Assembly: GCF_037076555.1 (NCBI RefSeq)
Contig: NZ_AP029023.1
Location: forward strand, 2,232,001-2,296,000
Length of the DNA: 64,000 nucleotides
DNA from: Methylophilus sp. DW102
GTDB taxonomy: Bacteria > Pseudomonadota > Gammaproteobacteria > Burkholderiales > Methylophilaceae
Reading direction: 5' to 3'
Both the position numbers and the translations under genes were made by a program. The notes beneath the pieces are model-generated. The model saw only the letters and a list, made by a program, of their open reading frames with translations. It ran no database searches and had not been told where the DNA came from. Below are positions 36,858 to 46,904 of this stretch, piece by piece. Positions within the stretch are counted from its first letter, which is position 1, and each line of letters opens with the position of its first letter.

Positions 36858-37712
36858 TCAAGGCTTTATCAAGCCCAGCTCCGCTGGTCTGGGCTGACAA
36901 TGCGCACAATAGAACGTTGAACGTTGCCCAAGGCGGATATTCTGAATCGGGCGGGCGCATATACGGCAGGGCTCTCCGGTGCGTCCATAGACCGTATAGG
37001 TTTGCTGGAAATAGCCTGGATTGCCGTCTGCGCCAAAAAAATCGCGCAAACTACTGCCCCCCGCCGCGAGTGCCGACTGCAACGTCGCCTTGATTTCTTG
37101 TACCAGCAAGGCACACTGCGCCTCGGTCAAGGCCTTGGCGGGCGTTTCGGGATGAATTCGTGCACGGAAGAGTGATTCACTCGCATAAATATTGCCGACC
37201 CCCACCACCAGATGTCCATCCATGATAGTGGTCTTGATCGGCGCATTGCGCGTGCGTAATTGCTTGTAGAGATATTGGGCGTTAAATCCAGCCTCAAGCG
37301 GCTCCGGTCCAAGACGGTTCAGCAGCGCATGTTGCAGCGGATCCTGCCCCAACCACAACACGGCACCAAAGCGGCGCGGATCACGCAAACGGATCACCCG
37401 GCCATCGGCAAAACGGATATCAAAGTGATCATGTTTTTCTGCGGGGAAATCGCGCTCTAGCAGGCACAGGCGGCCAGACATGCCCAAGTGTAATAACAAC
37501 ACGCCCGCGGTCGCATCGGTGCCGATCTCGGCCAGAATATATTTTGCCCGGCGCGTCAGCTTGAGCAAGCGCTGCCCTTGCAGGTGCTGCGGCAAGTCGG
37601 CAGGAATCGGCCAGCGCAAGCCATGATGCCGTATGGTGACCTGTTCAATCAACGCGCCCTCTACCGGCAACAAGCCGCGGCGCGTGACCTCAACCTCGGG
37701 TAATTCAGGCAT
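36858..37712 (-). CDS. mutM: Formamidopyrimidine-DNA glycosylase MutM (Fpg)
   Basis: The 284-residue base-excision enzyme removes 8-oxoguanine. The N-terminal MPELPEVEVTRRGL supplies the catalytic Pro2 and Glu3. LLLHLGMSGRL and GVGNIYASESLFRA are conserved, and the C-terminal zinc finger CRICARPIQNIRLGQRSTFY ends in C-x2-C (CAHC). The stop codon lies within a small GCTTGAT/ATCAAGC hairpin shared with the convergent cyclase gene. Confidence 0.97.
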   Translation of the reverse strand: MPELPEVEVTRRGLLPVEGALIEQVTIRHHGLRWPIPADLPQHLQGQRLLKLTRRAKYILAEIGTDATAGVLLLHLGMSGRLCLLERDFPAEKHDHFDIRFADGRVIRLRDPRRFGAVLWLGQDPLQHALLNRLGPEPLEAGFNAQYLYKQLRTRNAPIKTTIMDGHLVVGVGNIYASESLFRARIHPETPAKALTEAQCALLVQEIKATLQSALAAGGSSLRDFFGADGNPGYFQQTYTVYGRTGEPCRICARPIQNIRLGQRSTFYCAHCQPRPAELGLIKP

Positions 37713-37713
37713 G

Positions 37714-38610
37714 CTACTTCTGGAGATTGATGGGCGGGTTCACCATGGTAAAGCCCGTGTCGTTACTAAAGTGATAAATAATGCCTTCATCCGGACGTGC
37801 CAGTTGGTACTCAGGGGATTCCTGCAATTTTTCAAAGTGGATTTTCTTGCCATCCCGCAGCAACACCTCAAAAGAAGGATAAGTTTGCTTGCGGTCTGGG
37901 GTATAAAACTCGACCGAGACCGCCTGCGCCTGCACCCAGCTAAAATCCATCCACTCATTCAACTCATTTTGCGTAGGTTTGGCCTTGGGGTCATTCACCG
38001 CCCATTTGCCGTCAGTCGCCAACTGCACTTTCAAGGCATTTGCTTCCCACTGCTCCAGATGCGCCAGGTCAAAGCCAGCCAACTGTTTGCGCTCAGCGGG
38101 TGCCAAAGGCATTTTATCGACCATCTCAATCGGTTGGGTAGACGCGGCCTCGCTATACTGACCAGCCAGCAAATACACCTGTCCGGCATAGCCCACATAC
38201 TGTTCCTCGGTTACCGGATTATAGGTGCCAAAACTAAAAACTTGGTCGCCTTTGGCGCCGGACAGCGTCAGCTTCAACATGGGCTGATCCAGACCATATT
38301 TAGACGCATCCTGTAGTGGCAACCTGGTGGCCGTGGTAGCGGCGATAATCGAAATGATGCGCTGCACCGAGGCCTGGTCGGCACGCGCCGCATAGGGTTT
38401 ACGCATCATCCAGTAGCCATTCTGCTTTTCAAAGACCGTGGGCGCTTTGGCCGGAAACTCAGCTTTGACGGCATCAAAATCTGCCATCTTGAGCGTGGAG
38501 ACTTCAAACTTGGCCGCGGGCGCCTGCGCTTGCGGTTGCAAATGCAAAAACACCGCAATGCCCACTACCACCGCCAGTAACAACAGATTCAATAACCATC
38601 TTTTTTTCAT
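37714..38610 (-). CDS. DUF4340 domain protein, membrane-anchored
   Basis: The 298-residue protein has one N-terminal membrane helix (LLNLLLLAVVVGIAVFLHL) and a periplasmic region typical of DUF4340, such as FEKQNGYWMMRKPYAARADQ. It is the last of four genes forming a Gld-type ABC exporter locus (41776-37714). Its role in the complex is unknown. mutM starts 1 bp after its stop and may be co-transcribed. Confidence 0.85.
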   Translation of the reverse strand: MKKRWLLNLLLLAVVVGIAVFLHLQPQAQAPAAKFEVSTLKMADFDAVKAEFPAKAPTVFEKQNGYWMMRKPYAARADQASVQRIISIIAATTATRLPLQDASKYGLDQPMLKLTLSGAKGDQVFSFGTYNPVTEEQYVGYAGQVYLLAGQYSEAASTQPIEMVDKMPLAPAERKQLAGFDLAHLEQWEANALKVQLATDGKWAVNDPKAKPTQNELNEWMDFSWVQAQAVSVEFYTPDRKQTYPSFEVLLRDGKKIHFEKLQESPEYQLARPDEGIIYHFSNDTGFTMVNPPINLQK

Positions 38611-38643
38611 GACTGACCTACTCCACCCTCAGCTCACCAGGCA

Positions 38644-40038
38644 TTAAGCCTTGCGGCGTCTCCACCACAAGAACAAACCTGCCACAAACAACCCGACCGG
38701 AATGAAATACTGGAAGGCATGAAAGACGCTCCAGGCCACCAGCCGTCCCTGATCAGTGGCGGGAATCGTGACGTTGATATCCTTGAGCGGCATCGGCTGA
38801 ATGGTGATCAAACGGTCATCGCCTGCCAGCCAGTTGATAATATTGATGCCCAAATCGAGATTGCCGCCGTTGGTGATAAAGGTATTGGCCAGGAAGTTGG
38901 CATTGCCTATCACCACGACGCGCTGGCCTTTTTTGCCATATTGGCGCTCTAACGCCACGCCCACATTGATCGGACCGGCTTTATCCTTGCCTTGATCAAA
39001 GCGCACCTTGAGGTTCTGTGCTCCGGCAGGAATCTTGTCTGACTCCAGCCAGCCATTCGGTGCCACATCAATCAGGCGCCCGACCTTCCAGCCCAGATCA
39101 TCTGAGGCCTGGCCATCGACTTCATGCGCTTCCGGGAACACGGTGCGCAGCATAAAGTTGCGGGTGATCGGATGATCGCCATACAGGCTGGCAAACGCCA
39201 TTTTCGGATCGGCACCATACTGCTCGGCAGCGCGGTCAACCACAATCCCCGCAGACACTTTGATGCCCAGATAGTCAGCCACTTCTTGCAAGCCATGCAG
39301 ATTATCGTCATCCAGCAGCCACAACACGTTACCGCCTGCCTCAATATACGCCTTGATTTTTTTGGCCTCTACCGCAGAAATATCCACTTGCGGTGCCGCA
39401 ATCACCAGCATGGCGCCATTTGCGGGCACGTCCTGGGCAATAGTCAGATCTGGGTTGGCAAACTTGAAGCCTTTGCTTTCCAGTTGCTTGCCAAACTCGC
39501 CCAGATCATGATTCTTGACGCCTTGCAACAGGCGCTCACCATGACCATCCAGATACATGACCGGCTGGTTGTTGGTACGCGACAGGCGCACCAGCAAATT
39601 GGTCATTTCCTGCTCGGCAAACGGTGGCGTGATATGTTCACTGCGCTTGTTGTATTCGACGATGGTTTCACCGTCAACTTTTACCCCGGCCTCCTGCGCC
39701 ATCTTGGGCTCTTCAGACGGGTTGATAAACTTGATGAATACATTTTTCTTTTCGCGCTGGTAGCGTGCAACAAAATCCAGCATGCCTTTACGGAAAGTGT
39801 CGCCGTTGTTGGCGTCATCATTGGTGGCAAACACGGTGATGTTGATATCGCCATCCATCTGCTTGAGCACATTGACACTGCCCTGGGTCAGGATGTTGCG
39901 GTTGGCCTGGGTAATATCCTTGGCCCAGCGGTATTGGCTGGACAAGTAGCCCAACATCACCACCAGCGCCAGAAACACCAGCACAAACATCCAGTTTTGT
40001 GCCAGCAGCTGCCATCTAAACTTACTGTTAATTTTCAT
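38644..40038 (-). CDS. GldG-family ABC-type uncharacterised transport protein
   Basis: The 464-residue protein has an N-terminal membrane helix (WMFVLVFLALVVMLGYLSS), a large extracytoplasmic GldG-like domain (PVMYLDGHGERLLQGVKNHD, VLWLLDDDNLHGLQEVADYL) and a C-terminal helix followed by WWRRRKA. GldG pairs with GldF and GldA in gliding bacteria. In non-gliding proteobacteria the same set has unknown cargo. It lies 30 bp after the permease gene. Confidence 0.88.
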   Translation of the reverse strand: MKINSKFRWQLLAQNWMFVLVFLALVVMLGYLSSQYRWAKDITQANRNILTQGSVNVLKQMDGDINITVFATNDDANNGDTFRKGMLDFVARYQREKKNVFIKFINPSEEPKMAQEAGVKVDGETIVEYNKRSEHITPPFAEQEMTNLLVRLSRTNNQPVMYLDGHGERLLQGVKNHDLGEFGKQLESKGFKFANPDLTIAQDVPANGAMLVIAAPQVDISAVEAKKIKAYIEAGGNVLWLLDDDNLHGLQEVADYLGIKVSAGIVVDRAAEQYGADPKMAFASLYGDHPITRNFMLRTVFPEAHEVDGQASDDLGWKVGRLIDVAPNGWLESDKIPAGAQNLKVRFDQGKDKAGPINVGVALERQYGKKGQRVVVIGNANFLANTFITNGGNLDLGINIINWLAGDDRLITIQPMPLKDINVTIPATDQGRLVAWSVFHAFQYFIPVGLFVAGLFLWWRRRKA

Positions 40039-40068
40039 AGTGCTTTCAAACTCGACAACAACGCGGGC

Positions 40069-40812
40069 TTAGCCGCGCAAACGATCTGCATCCAGACGAC
40101 GGATCGTCAGGGTAATAAAGGTAAGGATAAACAAGCCAAAATAGGCCAGGTCAGCCGTATCAATCAAGCCACCGGCAAATGACTGAAAATGACGCATCAA
40201 CGAAAACTTGAGCATGGTGCTGGTCGGGTCGCCGGCAAAAAAGCGGTCCAGAATCATGAGCACAAACAAGGCAATAAAACTCAAAATGCCGGCAATGATC
40301 GGCTGTGCCGTCAAGCTGGAGAAATACAGGCCCAGCGCGGCAAAGCTGGAGACCAGCAGCAACAGCCCCAGCGAATTTGCAAAAATATAGCCAAAATCAA
40401 TATCTGACCAGATATTCAAGGTTGTCAGCATCACGCCGATGTAAACCACCAGAATGCTCAGGAACACCACCAGGCCTAAAAACTTGCCCATCACAATTTC
40501 GCTGATGGACAACGGCGCGCTGAACAAAAATGGCAGTGTCTGGCTGCGGCGCTCCTCTGAAATCAGGCGCATGGAAAGCAAAGGCACGGCAAATAACATA
40601 ATGAAGGAGGCCAGGCCGTAGACAGTTTGCCCAACAAACTGTGTGACCCCAATCCGCTCAGCCGGACGGATGGAGCCGGACATGACTTCAAAGTAGTTAT
40701 TCACGCCATTGAGGTAGTAAGTGCCAAACGAAAACGTCAGCAGGGCCAGAATAATCCACCCCATGGGCGAGGCGAACATACTCTTGAGTTCTTTTCTTGC
40801 AATATTCAACAT
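40069..40812 (-). CDS. ABC-2 type permease, GldF-like
   Basis: The 247-residue protein has six membrane helices and the GldF-type start LNIARKELKSMFASPMGWII, plus a MRLISEERRSQTLPFLFSAP loop. It would form the channel driven by the ATPase encoded 22 bp upstream. Confidence 0.9.
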   Translation of the reverse strand: MLNIARKELKSMFASPMGWIILALLTFSFGTYYLNGVNNYFEVMSGSIRPAERIGVTQFVGQTVYGLASFIMLFAVPLLSMRLISEERRSQTLPFLFSAPLSISEIVMGKFLGLVVFLSILVVYIGVMLTTLNIWSDIDFGYIFANSLGLLLLVSSFAALGLYFSSLTAQPIIAGILSFIALFVLMILDRFFAGDPTSTMLKFSLMRHFQSFAGGLIDTADLAYFGLFILTFITLTIRRLDADRLRG

Positions 40813-40834
40813 ACTTTATGCTCTCTAAATCGAC

Positions 40835-41776
40835 TTAAGCTGCTTTTGCAACGTCTGCCTCATGATAAGTCAATTGTACAAACACATCCTCAAGGCTGGT
40901 TTGATCGGGCGCAATGTGGAACAGGCCCCAACCTTGCTGCACAGCCGCCTGCACAATCGCTTCGTGCGGCTGGCTGCCTTCATGAAAACGGATACGCCAC
41001 ATGCCCTCGGCAGGCTCAACTTCAGCCACGCCTGCAATTGCAGCCAATTGTGCTACTGGCGGCGGGTTACGCAGGCCAACCAGCAATTTGTTACCAATAC
41101 GCTGCTGCTTGAGCACATCAATGCCGCCATTAAACACCAGCTTGCCCTTGTCAATAATTTGCACGTGGTCACAGACCATTTCCACTTCGGGCAAAATATG
41201 GGTAGAGACAATGACGCTGTGCGCCTGGCCGATTTCCTTGATCAAGGCGCGGATATCACGAATCTGGATCGGATCCAGGCCCACGGTCGGCTCGTCCAGA
41301 ATCACTACCATGGGGTTATGAATAATGGCCTGGGCAATCCCTACGCGTTGCTGATAGCCGTTGGACAGGTTTTCGATCAAGCGTTTGCTCATGTGGGTCA
41401 ACCCACAACGCTCTTTGGCATGTTCCACCGCTTTTTTAATGTGCTTGCCAGAGACGTTGTGCAGTCTGGCCGCAATGGTCAGGTACTCGTCTACCGTAAA
41501 CTCTTTATATAAAGGGCGCATTTCCGGCAGGTATCCGATCAAGGCTTTTGCCTCTTTGGGCTGCTCTATCATGTCGATGCCGCAGATTTTGACGCTGCCT
41601 GCACTCGGCGCGAGGTTGCCCGTCAACATTTTCATCGTGGTGGACTTACCGGCGCCATTTGGCCCCAAAAAGCCCAGCACCTGGCCTTGCTGCAGGCTGA
41701 ACGTCACATCACTGACGGCAGCACGTCCGCCATACAAACGGGTCAATTCAATTGCTTCAACTGTCAAATTTGCCAT
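40835..41776 (-). CDS. ABC transporter ATP-binding protein, GldA-like
   Basis: The 313-residue ATPase shows GFLGPNGAGKSTTMKML (Walker A), LSNGYQQRVGIAQAI (signature) and VVILDEPTVGLDPIQ (Walker B), plus a C-terminal extension typical of ABC-2 exporters. It is first in the four-gene exporter locus. Confidence 0.93.
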   Translation of the reverse strand: MANLTVEAIELTRLYGGRAAVSDVTFSLQQGQVLGFLGPNGAGKSTTMKMLTGNLAPSAGSVKICGIDMIEQPKEAKALIGYLPEMRPLYKEFTVDEYLTIAARLHNVSGKHIKKAVEHAKERCGLTHMSKRLIENLSNGYQQRVGIAQAIIHNPMVVILDEPTVGLDPIQIRDIRALIKEIGQAHSVIVSTHILPEVEMVCDHVQIIDKGKLVFNGGIDVLKQQRIGNKLLVGLRNPPPVAQLAAIAGVAEVEPAEGMWRIRFHEGSQPHEAIVQAAVQQGWGLFHIAPDQTSLEDVFVQLTYHEADVAKAA

Positions 41777-42060
41777 GATTTCTTCACATACCTCGCGACT
41801 GGGAAAGATGCTTTCAAGCCTGACTTTACAGCGCCAGACCGCAAATCCCTAGACAAATATTTCACCAAAAAGTTATAGTGCTGTAGACGACGCTTTCACC
41901 TGTGTTTAAACGCCGATTACAATTTAGTTACAAATTGCACATTATGGATGAACTTGCAGCAACTGTCACGGACTAAACTAAAATTCCAGACGGATTAAGC
42001 GCCCCTTCTGCCCCAGTGACGACATCATTCATGCAACCTCTTTTTAAACAGGAATCCAGT

Positions 42061-43767
42061 ATGCCTCTTACCCGCCGCCTCAACTTGAAAACCCCGTCAT
42101 TACGCCGTCCGACACTGGCATTATGGCTGGCGTTGATGAGCAGCCCGGCTTGGTCTGCCAGCGGCACCCCCACCATTACCACCCCCACTGCAGAGTTTGT
42201 CTACAAATACCTGCTCGGTGAAGTGGCCGCGCAACGTGGCGAATTTGTACTGGCCGGGCAGCTGTTTCTGGATTTGGCCAAGCAAACGCGTGACCCCTTG
42301 CTCGCCGAGCGCGCCACGCAGGCAGCAACCATTGCCCGCACACCACAGTTGGCACTGCCCTCTGCCGAGCTATGGTCTGAGCTGGCCCCGGATTCTATCC
42401 CGGCAGCCCAAACCGCCAGCCAATTGCTGATTGCCAATGGTAACCTCGAAAAAGCGATTCCACAGATCCAGAAAGTGCTGGCCAATGAAAACATTCGCGC
42501 CAATGCCTTTATGGAACTCAACAGCCTGATGGTGCGTATCACCGACAAAACCAGCGTGCTCAAAACCATACAACAGCTGGCCAAGCCTTATCCCAAGCTG
42601 GCTGAAGCCCACTTTGCCATTTCGCAAGCCGCTTACTTTGCGCACGACGAGAGCCTCATGAAAGCGGAGCTCAAACAAGCGTCCAAGCTGCGCCCCGGCT
42701 GGGAACCGCCCGCGCAGATTTACGGGCAAATGCTGATGGAAAAAGATGTCCAGAAAGGCCTGGCGTTTTACCGCGACTTTTTAAAGACCTATCCTGAGTC
42801 CGATCAGATCCGCTTATCGTTAGCGCGCGCCTTGCTCTTGCAAAAAAACACCACCGAAGCCAAGGTAGAGTTCTCCAAGCTGCTCGAACGCCACCAGAAC
42901 AACCCTGACATGAACGTGATTGTGGGCCTGCTGGCACTGGACGCCAAAGAATACACTTTCGCCGATCGTTATCTGGAACACGCGCTCGAAGTCGGTTTCA
43001 AGGAGCCGAACAAGGTCTACTTCAACCTGGGCCGCTCAGCCATCGAGCAAAAAGACGATGCACGCGCTTTGCAATGGTTTGACAAAATCACCGATGGCGA
43101 ACAATACCTGGCCGCACGCATGGCCGCCGCCGGCATTATTGCCCGCCGCGACGGTGTCGATGCTGCGATTACCATGCTGGACAATGTGGATGGCCTGACG
43201 CCCGAGCAACAGGCGCTGGTGATCCAAAACCAGGCACTCATGCTGAGCCAGGCCAAACGTGGCGATGAAGCCTACACCCTGCTTGAAAAAGCCGCCAAAA
43301 CTTTCCCGGAAAGCCCCGAGTTGCAGTACGACTACGCCCTAAGCGCCGAGCGTAAGGGCAAATATGACATCATGGAAGACACGCTGACCCGGGTCATTAA
43401 AATGAAGCCAGACTTTGCCGCTGCCTACAATGCACTGGGCTATTCCTATGCAGACCGCAATATCAAGCTGATCGAAGCGAAGAGCCTGATTGAAACCGCC
43501 ACCAAGCTCTCCCCGGAGGATCATTACATCATGGACAGTCTGGGCTGGGTGTATTTCCGTTTGGGCGACTTGTCGCGTGCCACCGAAGAGCTACGCCGCG
43601 CCTATGCCATTCAGCAAGATCCTGAAATTGCGGCCCACCTGGCCGAAGTACTTTGGAAACAAGGCCAGCGTGACGAAGCACAACGCATTCTGGATCAGGC
43701 CTTGTCGGCCAACCCCGGCAACGAGATTCTGGTCGCAGTCGCGCAAAAACTGAAATCCGCCCTGTAG
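42061..43767 (+). CDS. Exported tetratricopeptide-repeat protein
   Basis: The 568-residue protein has a signal peptide (LALWLALMSSPAWSAS) followed by about ten TPR-like helix pairs, the clearest being FAAAYNALGYSYADRNIKLI and DHYIMDSLGWVYFRLGDLSR. The ATG at 42061 has AGGA 7 bases upstream; an in-frame start at 42016 is less likely. TPR proteins are scaffolds. This one regularly precedes lolB in betaproteobacteria, suggesting an envelope role. Confidence 0.88.
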   Translation: MPLTRRLNLKTPSLRRPTLALWLALMSSPAWSASGTPTITTPTAEFVYKYLLGEVAAQRGEFVLAGQLFLDLAKQTRDPLLAERATQAATIARTPQLALPSAELWSELAPDSIPAAQTASQLLIANGNLEKAIPQIQKVLANENIRANAFMELNSLMVRITDKTSVLKTIQQLAKPYPKLAEAHFAISQAAYFAHDESLMKAELKQASKLRPGWEPPAQIYGQMLMEKDVQKGLAFYRDFLKTYPESDQIRLSLARALLLQKNTTEAKVEFSKLLERHQNNPDMNVIVGLLALDAKEYTFADRYLEHALEVGFKEPNKVYFNLGRSAIEQKDDARALQWFDKITDGEQYLAARMAAAGIIARRDGVDAAITMLDNVDGLTPEQQALVIQNQALMLSQAKRGDEAYTLLEKAAKTFPESPELQYDYALSAERKGKYDIMEDTLTRVIKMKPDFAAAYNALGYSYADRNIKLIEAKSLIETATKLSPEDHYIMDSLGWVYFRLGDLSRATEELRRAYAIQQDPEIAAHLAEVLWKQGQRDEAQRILDQALSANPGNEILVAVAQKLKSAL

Positions 43768-43774
43768 TGTTTGT

Positions 43775-44401
43775 ATGCCGTCCACACCTGCGCTAGCGAG
43801 GCTGGCCCAAGCTTTTGCCATCTGGTTATTACTGAGTCTGCTGGCCGGCTGTGCCAGCCAGGCCATCGCCCCTACTCAAACCAGCGTGCCGCCCGCGGCC
43901 CAGCACAGGTTTGCCACACTGCAAGTCGTGCAATCCTTTGACGTGGAGGCGAAGCTGGCCGTGCAATATGCGGGCAAAGGCTACACTGCCAGGCTGGAAT
44001 GGCAACACAGCCCGGCACTGGATACCCTGCGTATTTTTAGCCCGCTCGGTCAGCAAGTGGCCCTCATCGAGCGCAGTGCGCACAGCGTCACCCTCACCGA
44101 CCAAAGTGGCAACACGCATCAGGCGGCGGATGTTTCCAGCCTGACAGCGCAGTTGTTAGGCTGGCGCCTGCCTTTGACCGGGTTAAGCCAATGGATTTTG
44201 GGAGCTCCGCACGTCAATAGTCCGTTCCAGGCCAGCTATCTTGCGCAGGGTGAGCCTGCCCGCCTCATGCAGGACCAATGGCAAATCGATTACGACGATT
44301 ACCGTGAGGTTCAATTGCAAGGCGTGCAGTCATCCCTACCGCACATCACACGCTTGCAGCAGCAAGATGTCCGGCTAAAGCTGGTCATTCAACACTGGTA
44401 A
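43775..44401 (+). CDS. lolB: Outer-membrane lipoprotein insertion factor LolB
   Basis: The 208-residue lipoprotein has lipobox LLAGC (C26) and the LolB beta-barrel pattern: FDVEAKLAVQYAGKGYTARL and LPLTGLSQWILGAPH. It receives lipoproteins from LolA at the outer membrane. It lies 7 bp after the TPR gene and two genes before ispE, the usual location. Confidence 0.93.
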   Translation: MPSTPALARLAQAFAIWLLLSLLAGCASQAIAPTQTSVPPAAQHRFATLQVVQSFDVEAKLAVQYAGKGYTARLEWQHSPALDTLRIFSPLGQQVALIERSAHSVTLTDQSGNTHQAADVSSLTAQLLGWRLPLTGLSQWILGAPHVNSPFQASYLAQGEPARLMQDQWQIDYDDYREVQLQGVQSSLPHITRLQQQDVRLKLVIQHW

Positions 44402-44517
44402 GCTACGCCACGCAGCAATGACGGCGCGGATTCACGCCGCGATTGACAGGCAAACCGACAAGCGCCCTTAACAGCTTTCGCGTTAAAGATTCAGGCCATG
44501 CCGTCGATAATGCCAGT

Positions 44518-45951
44518 ATGCGCTGCAATCTGTTTACCCCTCTCTCGTTTCGAATTTGGCTGCTGGCCTGCCTGTGGCTGGGCCTGAATTTGCCTGGGTA
44601 CAGCGTGGCCGCACAATGGCTGTCGATCAAAAAAACGGACGATAGCCAACTCATGATAGACAAGCAGTCCCTGCTCGAAGAAAAACCCTATGTCAAAGCC
44701 TGGATCAAGGTCGATTACCGCCAACCTCAAAAAAACATAGAGTCTGTAGACCGCGTTTACACCCATGCAAAAGCGCTCTGGTACTTTGATTGCGACAAGC
44801 GCAAGGCAGCGACCATCCAGGTGTTCCAGTACGAAGGTGAAGAGCTGGTCTACTCTGCAGGCATTACTGCCAAACAGGCAGATTTTATTGAGCCCTTGCC
44901 GGATTCCGAGGTAGAGATCACGCAGCAGTACGTCTGCAAATGGCAGAACAAAGAGAAGCAACGCGCTGAAGCGGCAGCCAAACGTGCCGCCAACCCGGTC
45001 ATGCCTGCCGTTGCCAGCAGCAAAGACAAGCCCGCTGCACCAGACAGCGTGGCCGAGCCTGCCCCTGCACCAGATGCAGCACCTGCCAAACCGGCCGACA
45101 AAAAGGCTGACGGCAAGCCGGCTAAAGACGCAACGGCTACGGAAGCCAATGCGACCAAATCCAAGGAAACCACTGCCAAGCCCAAAGAAGACGCTGCGAA
45201 AACGGGCAAGCCTGAAAAAGCAGAGGCGGCAACTGATCATCAGAAACCTAAAGACAAGAGCAAAACCGGCGCCGCGGATGATAAGTCCTGGGCCTACAGT
45301 GGTGAGCACGGTCCAGACAAATGGGGCAACCTGAATCCTGAATTTGCCGTCTGCAATGCAGGTAGCCAGCAATCGCCTATCCACGTGGATAATACGATCA
45401 CAGCCGCCCTCAAACCGATCAAGCGACTGCAAAAATTCCCGATCAAGAATATTGCACTCAAGGACCACAGCCTGGTATTGGATGCGGGCAGCGGCAACAT
45501 GATGGTGCTAGACCAGAAACCCTACCAGCTCAAATATATTAGTGTGCACATGCCTGGCGAACACCAGATCAAACAAAAGTCTTATGCCGCCGAGATGCAA
45601 ATGGTGCATGAAGACAAAGCCGGACACCGTGTGATTATTGCCATCATGATAGAAGAAGGCAACGCCCATGCTGGTATAGAGAAGCTGTTAGGCAGCCTGC
45701 CCAAAGACAAAGAGCAAAGCAAACCGCTGACCATCCGTGTGACACCGGCCGACCTGATGCCCGTCAAGCCTGCCTACTACCGCTACAGTGGCTCGCTGAC
45801 AGCCCCGCCCTGTACTGAAGGGGTGCAATGGGTGATCATGAAAGAAGCGCTCAAGGTTTCCAAGTTCCAGTTGGCCAGCCTGCAACAAGCCATCGGTGCG
45901 CCCAACCAGCGCCCGCTACAGGACAGCCAAGGCCGCATGGTCCTTGAATAA
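44518..45951 (+). CDS. Carbonic anhydrase-like exported protein lacking two zinc ligands
   Basis: The 477-residue protein has three parts after its signal peptide: a domain resembling surface-adhesin E (about 33-145), an Ala/Lys/Pro-rich linker (about 145-255) and an alpha-carbonic anhydrase domain (about 257-477). The fold marks WAYSGEHGPDKWGNL, QQSPIHV and SLTAPPCTEGVQW are conserved. At the zinc site, the first ligand His is Ser342 (YISVHMPGEH), His344 is kept, and the third ligand is Gln361 (AAEMQMVH). It is therefore unlikely to be a normal carbonic anhydrase and may be a binding protein. The start is uncertain; an in-frame ATG lies at 44443. Confidence 0.8.
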   Translation: MRCNLFTPLSFRIWLLACLWLGLNLPGYSVAAQWLSIKKTDDSQLMIDKQSLLEEKPYVKAWIKVDYRQPQKNIESVDRVYTHAKALWYFDCDKRKAATIQVFQYEGEELVYSAGITAKQADFIEPLPDSEVEITQQYVCKWQNKEKQRAEAAAKRAANPVMPAVASSKDKPAAPDSVAEPAPAPDAAPAKPADKKADGKPAKDATATEANATKSKETTAKPKEDAAKTGKPEKAEAATDHQKPKDKSKTGAADDKSWAYSGEHGPDKWGNLNPEFAVCNAGSQQSPIHVDNTITAALKPIKRLQKFPIKNIALKDHSLVLDAGSGNMMVLDQKPYQLKYISVHMPGEHQIKQKSYAAEMQMVHEDKAGHRVIIAIMIEEGNAHAGIEKLLGSLPKDKEQSKPLTIRVTPADLMPVKPAYYRYSGSLTAPPCTEGVQWVIMKEALKVSKFQLASLQQAIGAPNQRPLQDSQGRMVLE

Positions 45952-45989
45952 GCCTCCCAAGCAGGCGGGCATGCTTTACAATAGCGGCC

Positions 45990-46892
45990 ATGCATACCTT
46001 GAGCTACCCTGCCCCCTGCAAAATCAACCTGTTTTTGCACATTACTGGTCGCCTCAGCAATGGCTACCATAGCCTGCAAAGCCTGTTTTTACTGCTAGAC
46101 CACGGCGACACCTTGCACATCCGCCCACGTCAGGACGGGCAAATTCTCCACATGAATCCGCTGGCTGGCGTCCCGGATGAACAAGACCTTAGCATCCGTG
46201 CTGCCCGCCATTTACAGCAAGTCAGCGGCTGCACTCTGGGTGCCGACATTGGCTGTGATAAACGTACGCCCATGGGCGGTGGATTAGGCGGCGGCAGCTC
46301 GGATGCAGCCACCGTCCTCATGGCACTCAACCAGCAATGGCAGTTGGGCTACACCCGGCAGCAGTTGATGCAGATTGGCGTTAGCCTGGGTGCAGATGTG
46401 CCCGTGTTTATCTTTGGCCAGCCCGCCTGGGCCGAGGGTATCGGCGAACAATTATCTGCGGTTTCACTGCCGCCTCCGCTGCTCGACCAATATTACGTGG
46501 TACTCACGCCGCAGGTGGCCGTGCCCACCGCACAAATTTTTGCACATCAAGCATTGACAAGAGACTCGAAACCATTGAGAATAGCGGACTTTTCAAACGG
46601 CGCTAATTCCAGCGCGTTCTGGCAGCAAGCCAGAAACGATATGGAAGCGGTTGTTTGTATGCTTTATCCTCAAGTTGGCGAAACGCTGGCCTGGTTAAAA
46701 CAATACGGCGATGCCCGTATGAGTGGTTCCGGCGCTTCAGTGTTTGTGGCCGTGGATAGTGCAGAAAAAGCGGAGCAGTTAATTGCAAATAGACCAGAAA
46801 ACACTTCTGGTTTTTGGGCAAAAGGGTTAGAATACCATCCGCTTTTTGCTTCGGTCACTGACGGTGACCAAGCCACACAACAAGTGTGTTAA
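45990..46892 (+). CDS. ispE: 4-diphosphocytidyl-2-C-methyl-D-erythritol kinase IspE
   Basis: The 300-residue GHMP kinase acts in the non-mevalonate isoprenoid pathway. It starts LSYPAPCKINLFLHITGRL and contains PMGGGLGGGSSDAATVL (ATP-binding loop), GADVPVFIFGQPAWAEGIGE and RMSGSGASVFV. tRNA-Gln follows 12 bp after the stop. Confidence 0.97.
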   Translation: MHTLSYPAPCKINLFLHITGRLSNGYHSLQSLFLLLDHGDTLHIRPRQDGQILHMNPLAGVPDEQDLSIRAARHLQQVSGCTLGADIGCDKRTPMGGGLGGGSSDAATVLMALNQQWQLGYTRQQLMQIGVSLGADVPVFIFGQPAWAEGIGEQLSAVSLPPPLLDQYYVVLTPQVAVPTAQIFAHQALTRDSKPLRIADFSNGANSSAFWQQARNDMEAVVCMLYPQVGETLAWLKQYGDARMSGSGASVFVAVDSAEKAEQLIANRPENTSGFWAKGLEYHPLFASVTDGDQATQQVC

Positions 46893-46904
46893 AGACAAGT
46901 TTTT

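Noticed and set aside
39124..40182. 352-codon plus-strand frame opposite the GldG-like gene
   Set aside because: Shadow frame caused by codon bias; the minus-strand protein has clear family motifs.
44491..45468. 325-codon minus-strand frame opposite the carbonic anhydrase-like gene
   Set aside because: Low-complexity shadow of the Ala/Lys-rich linker; the plus strand has the signal peptide and domain signatures.
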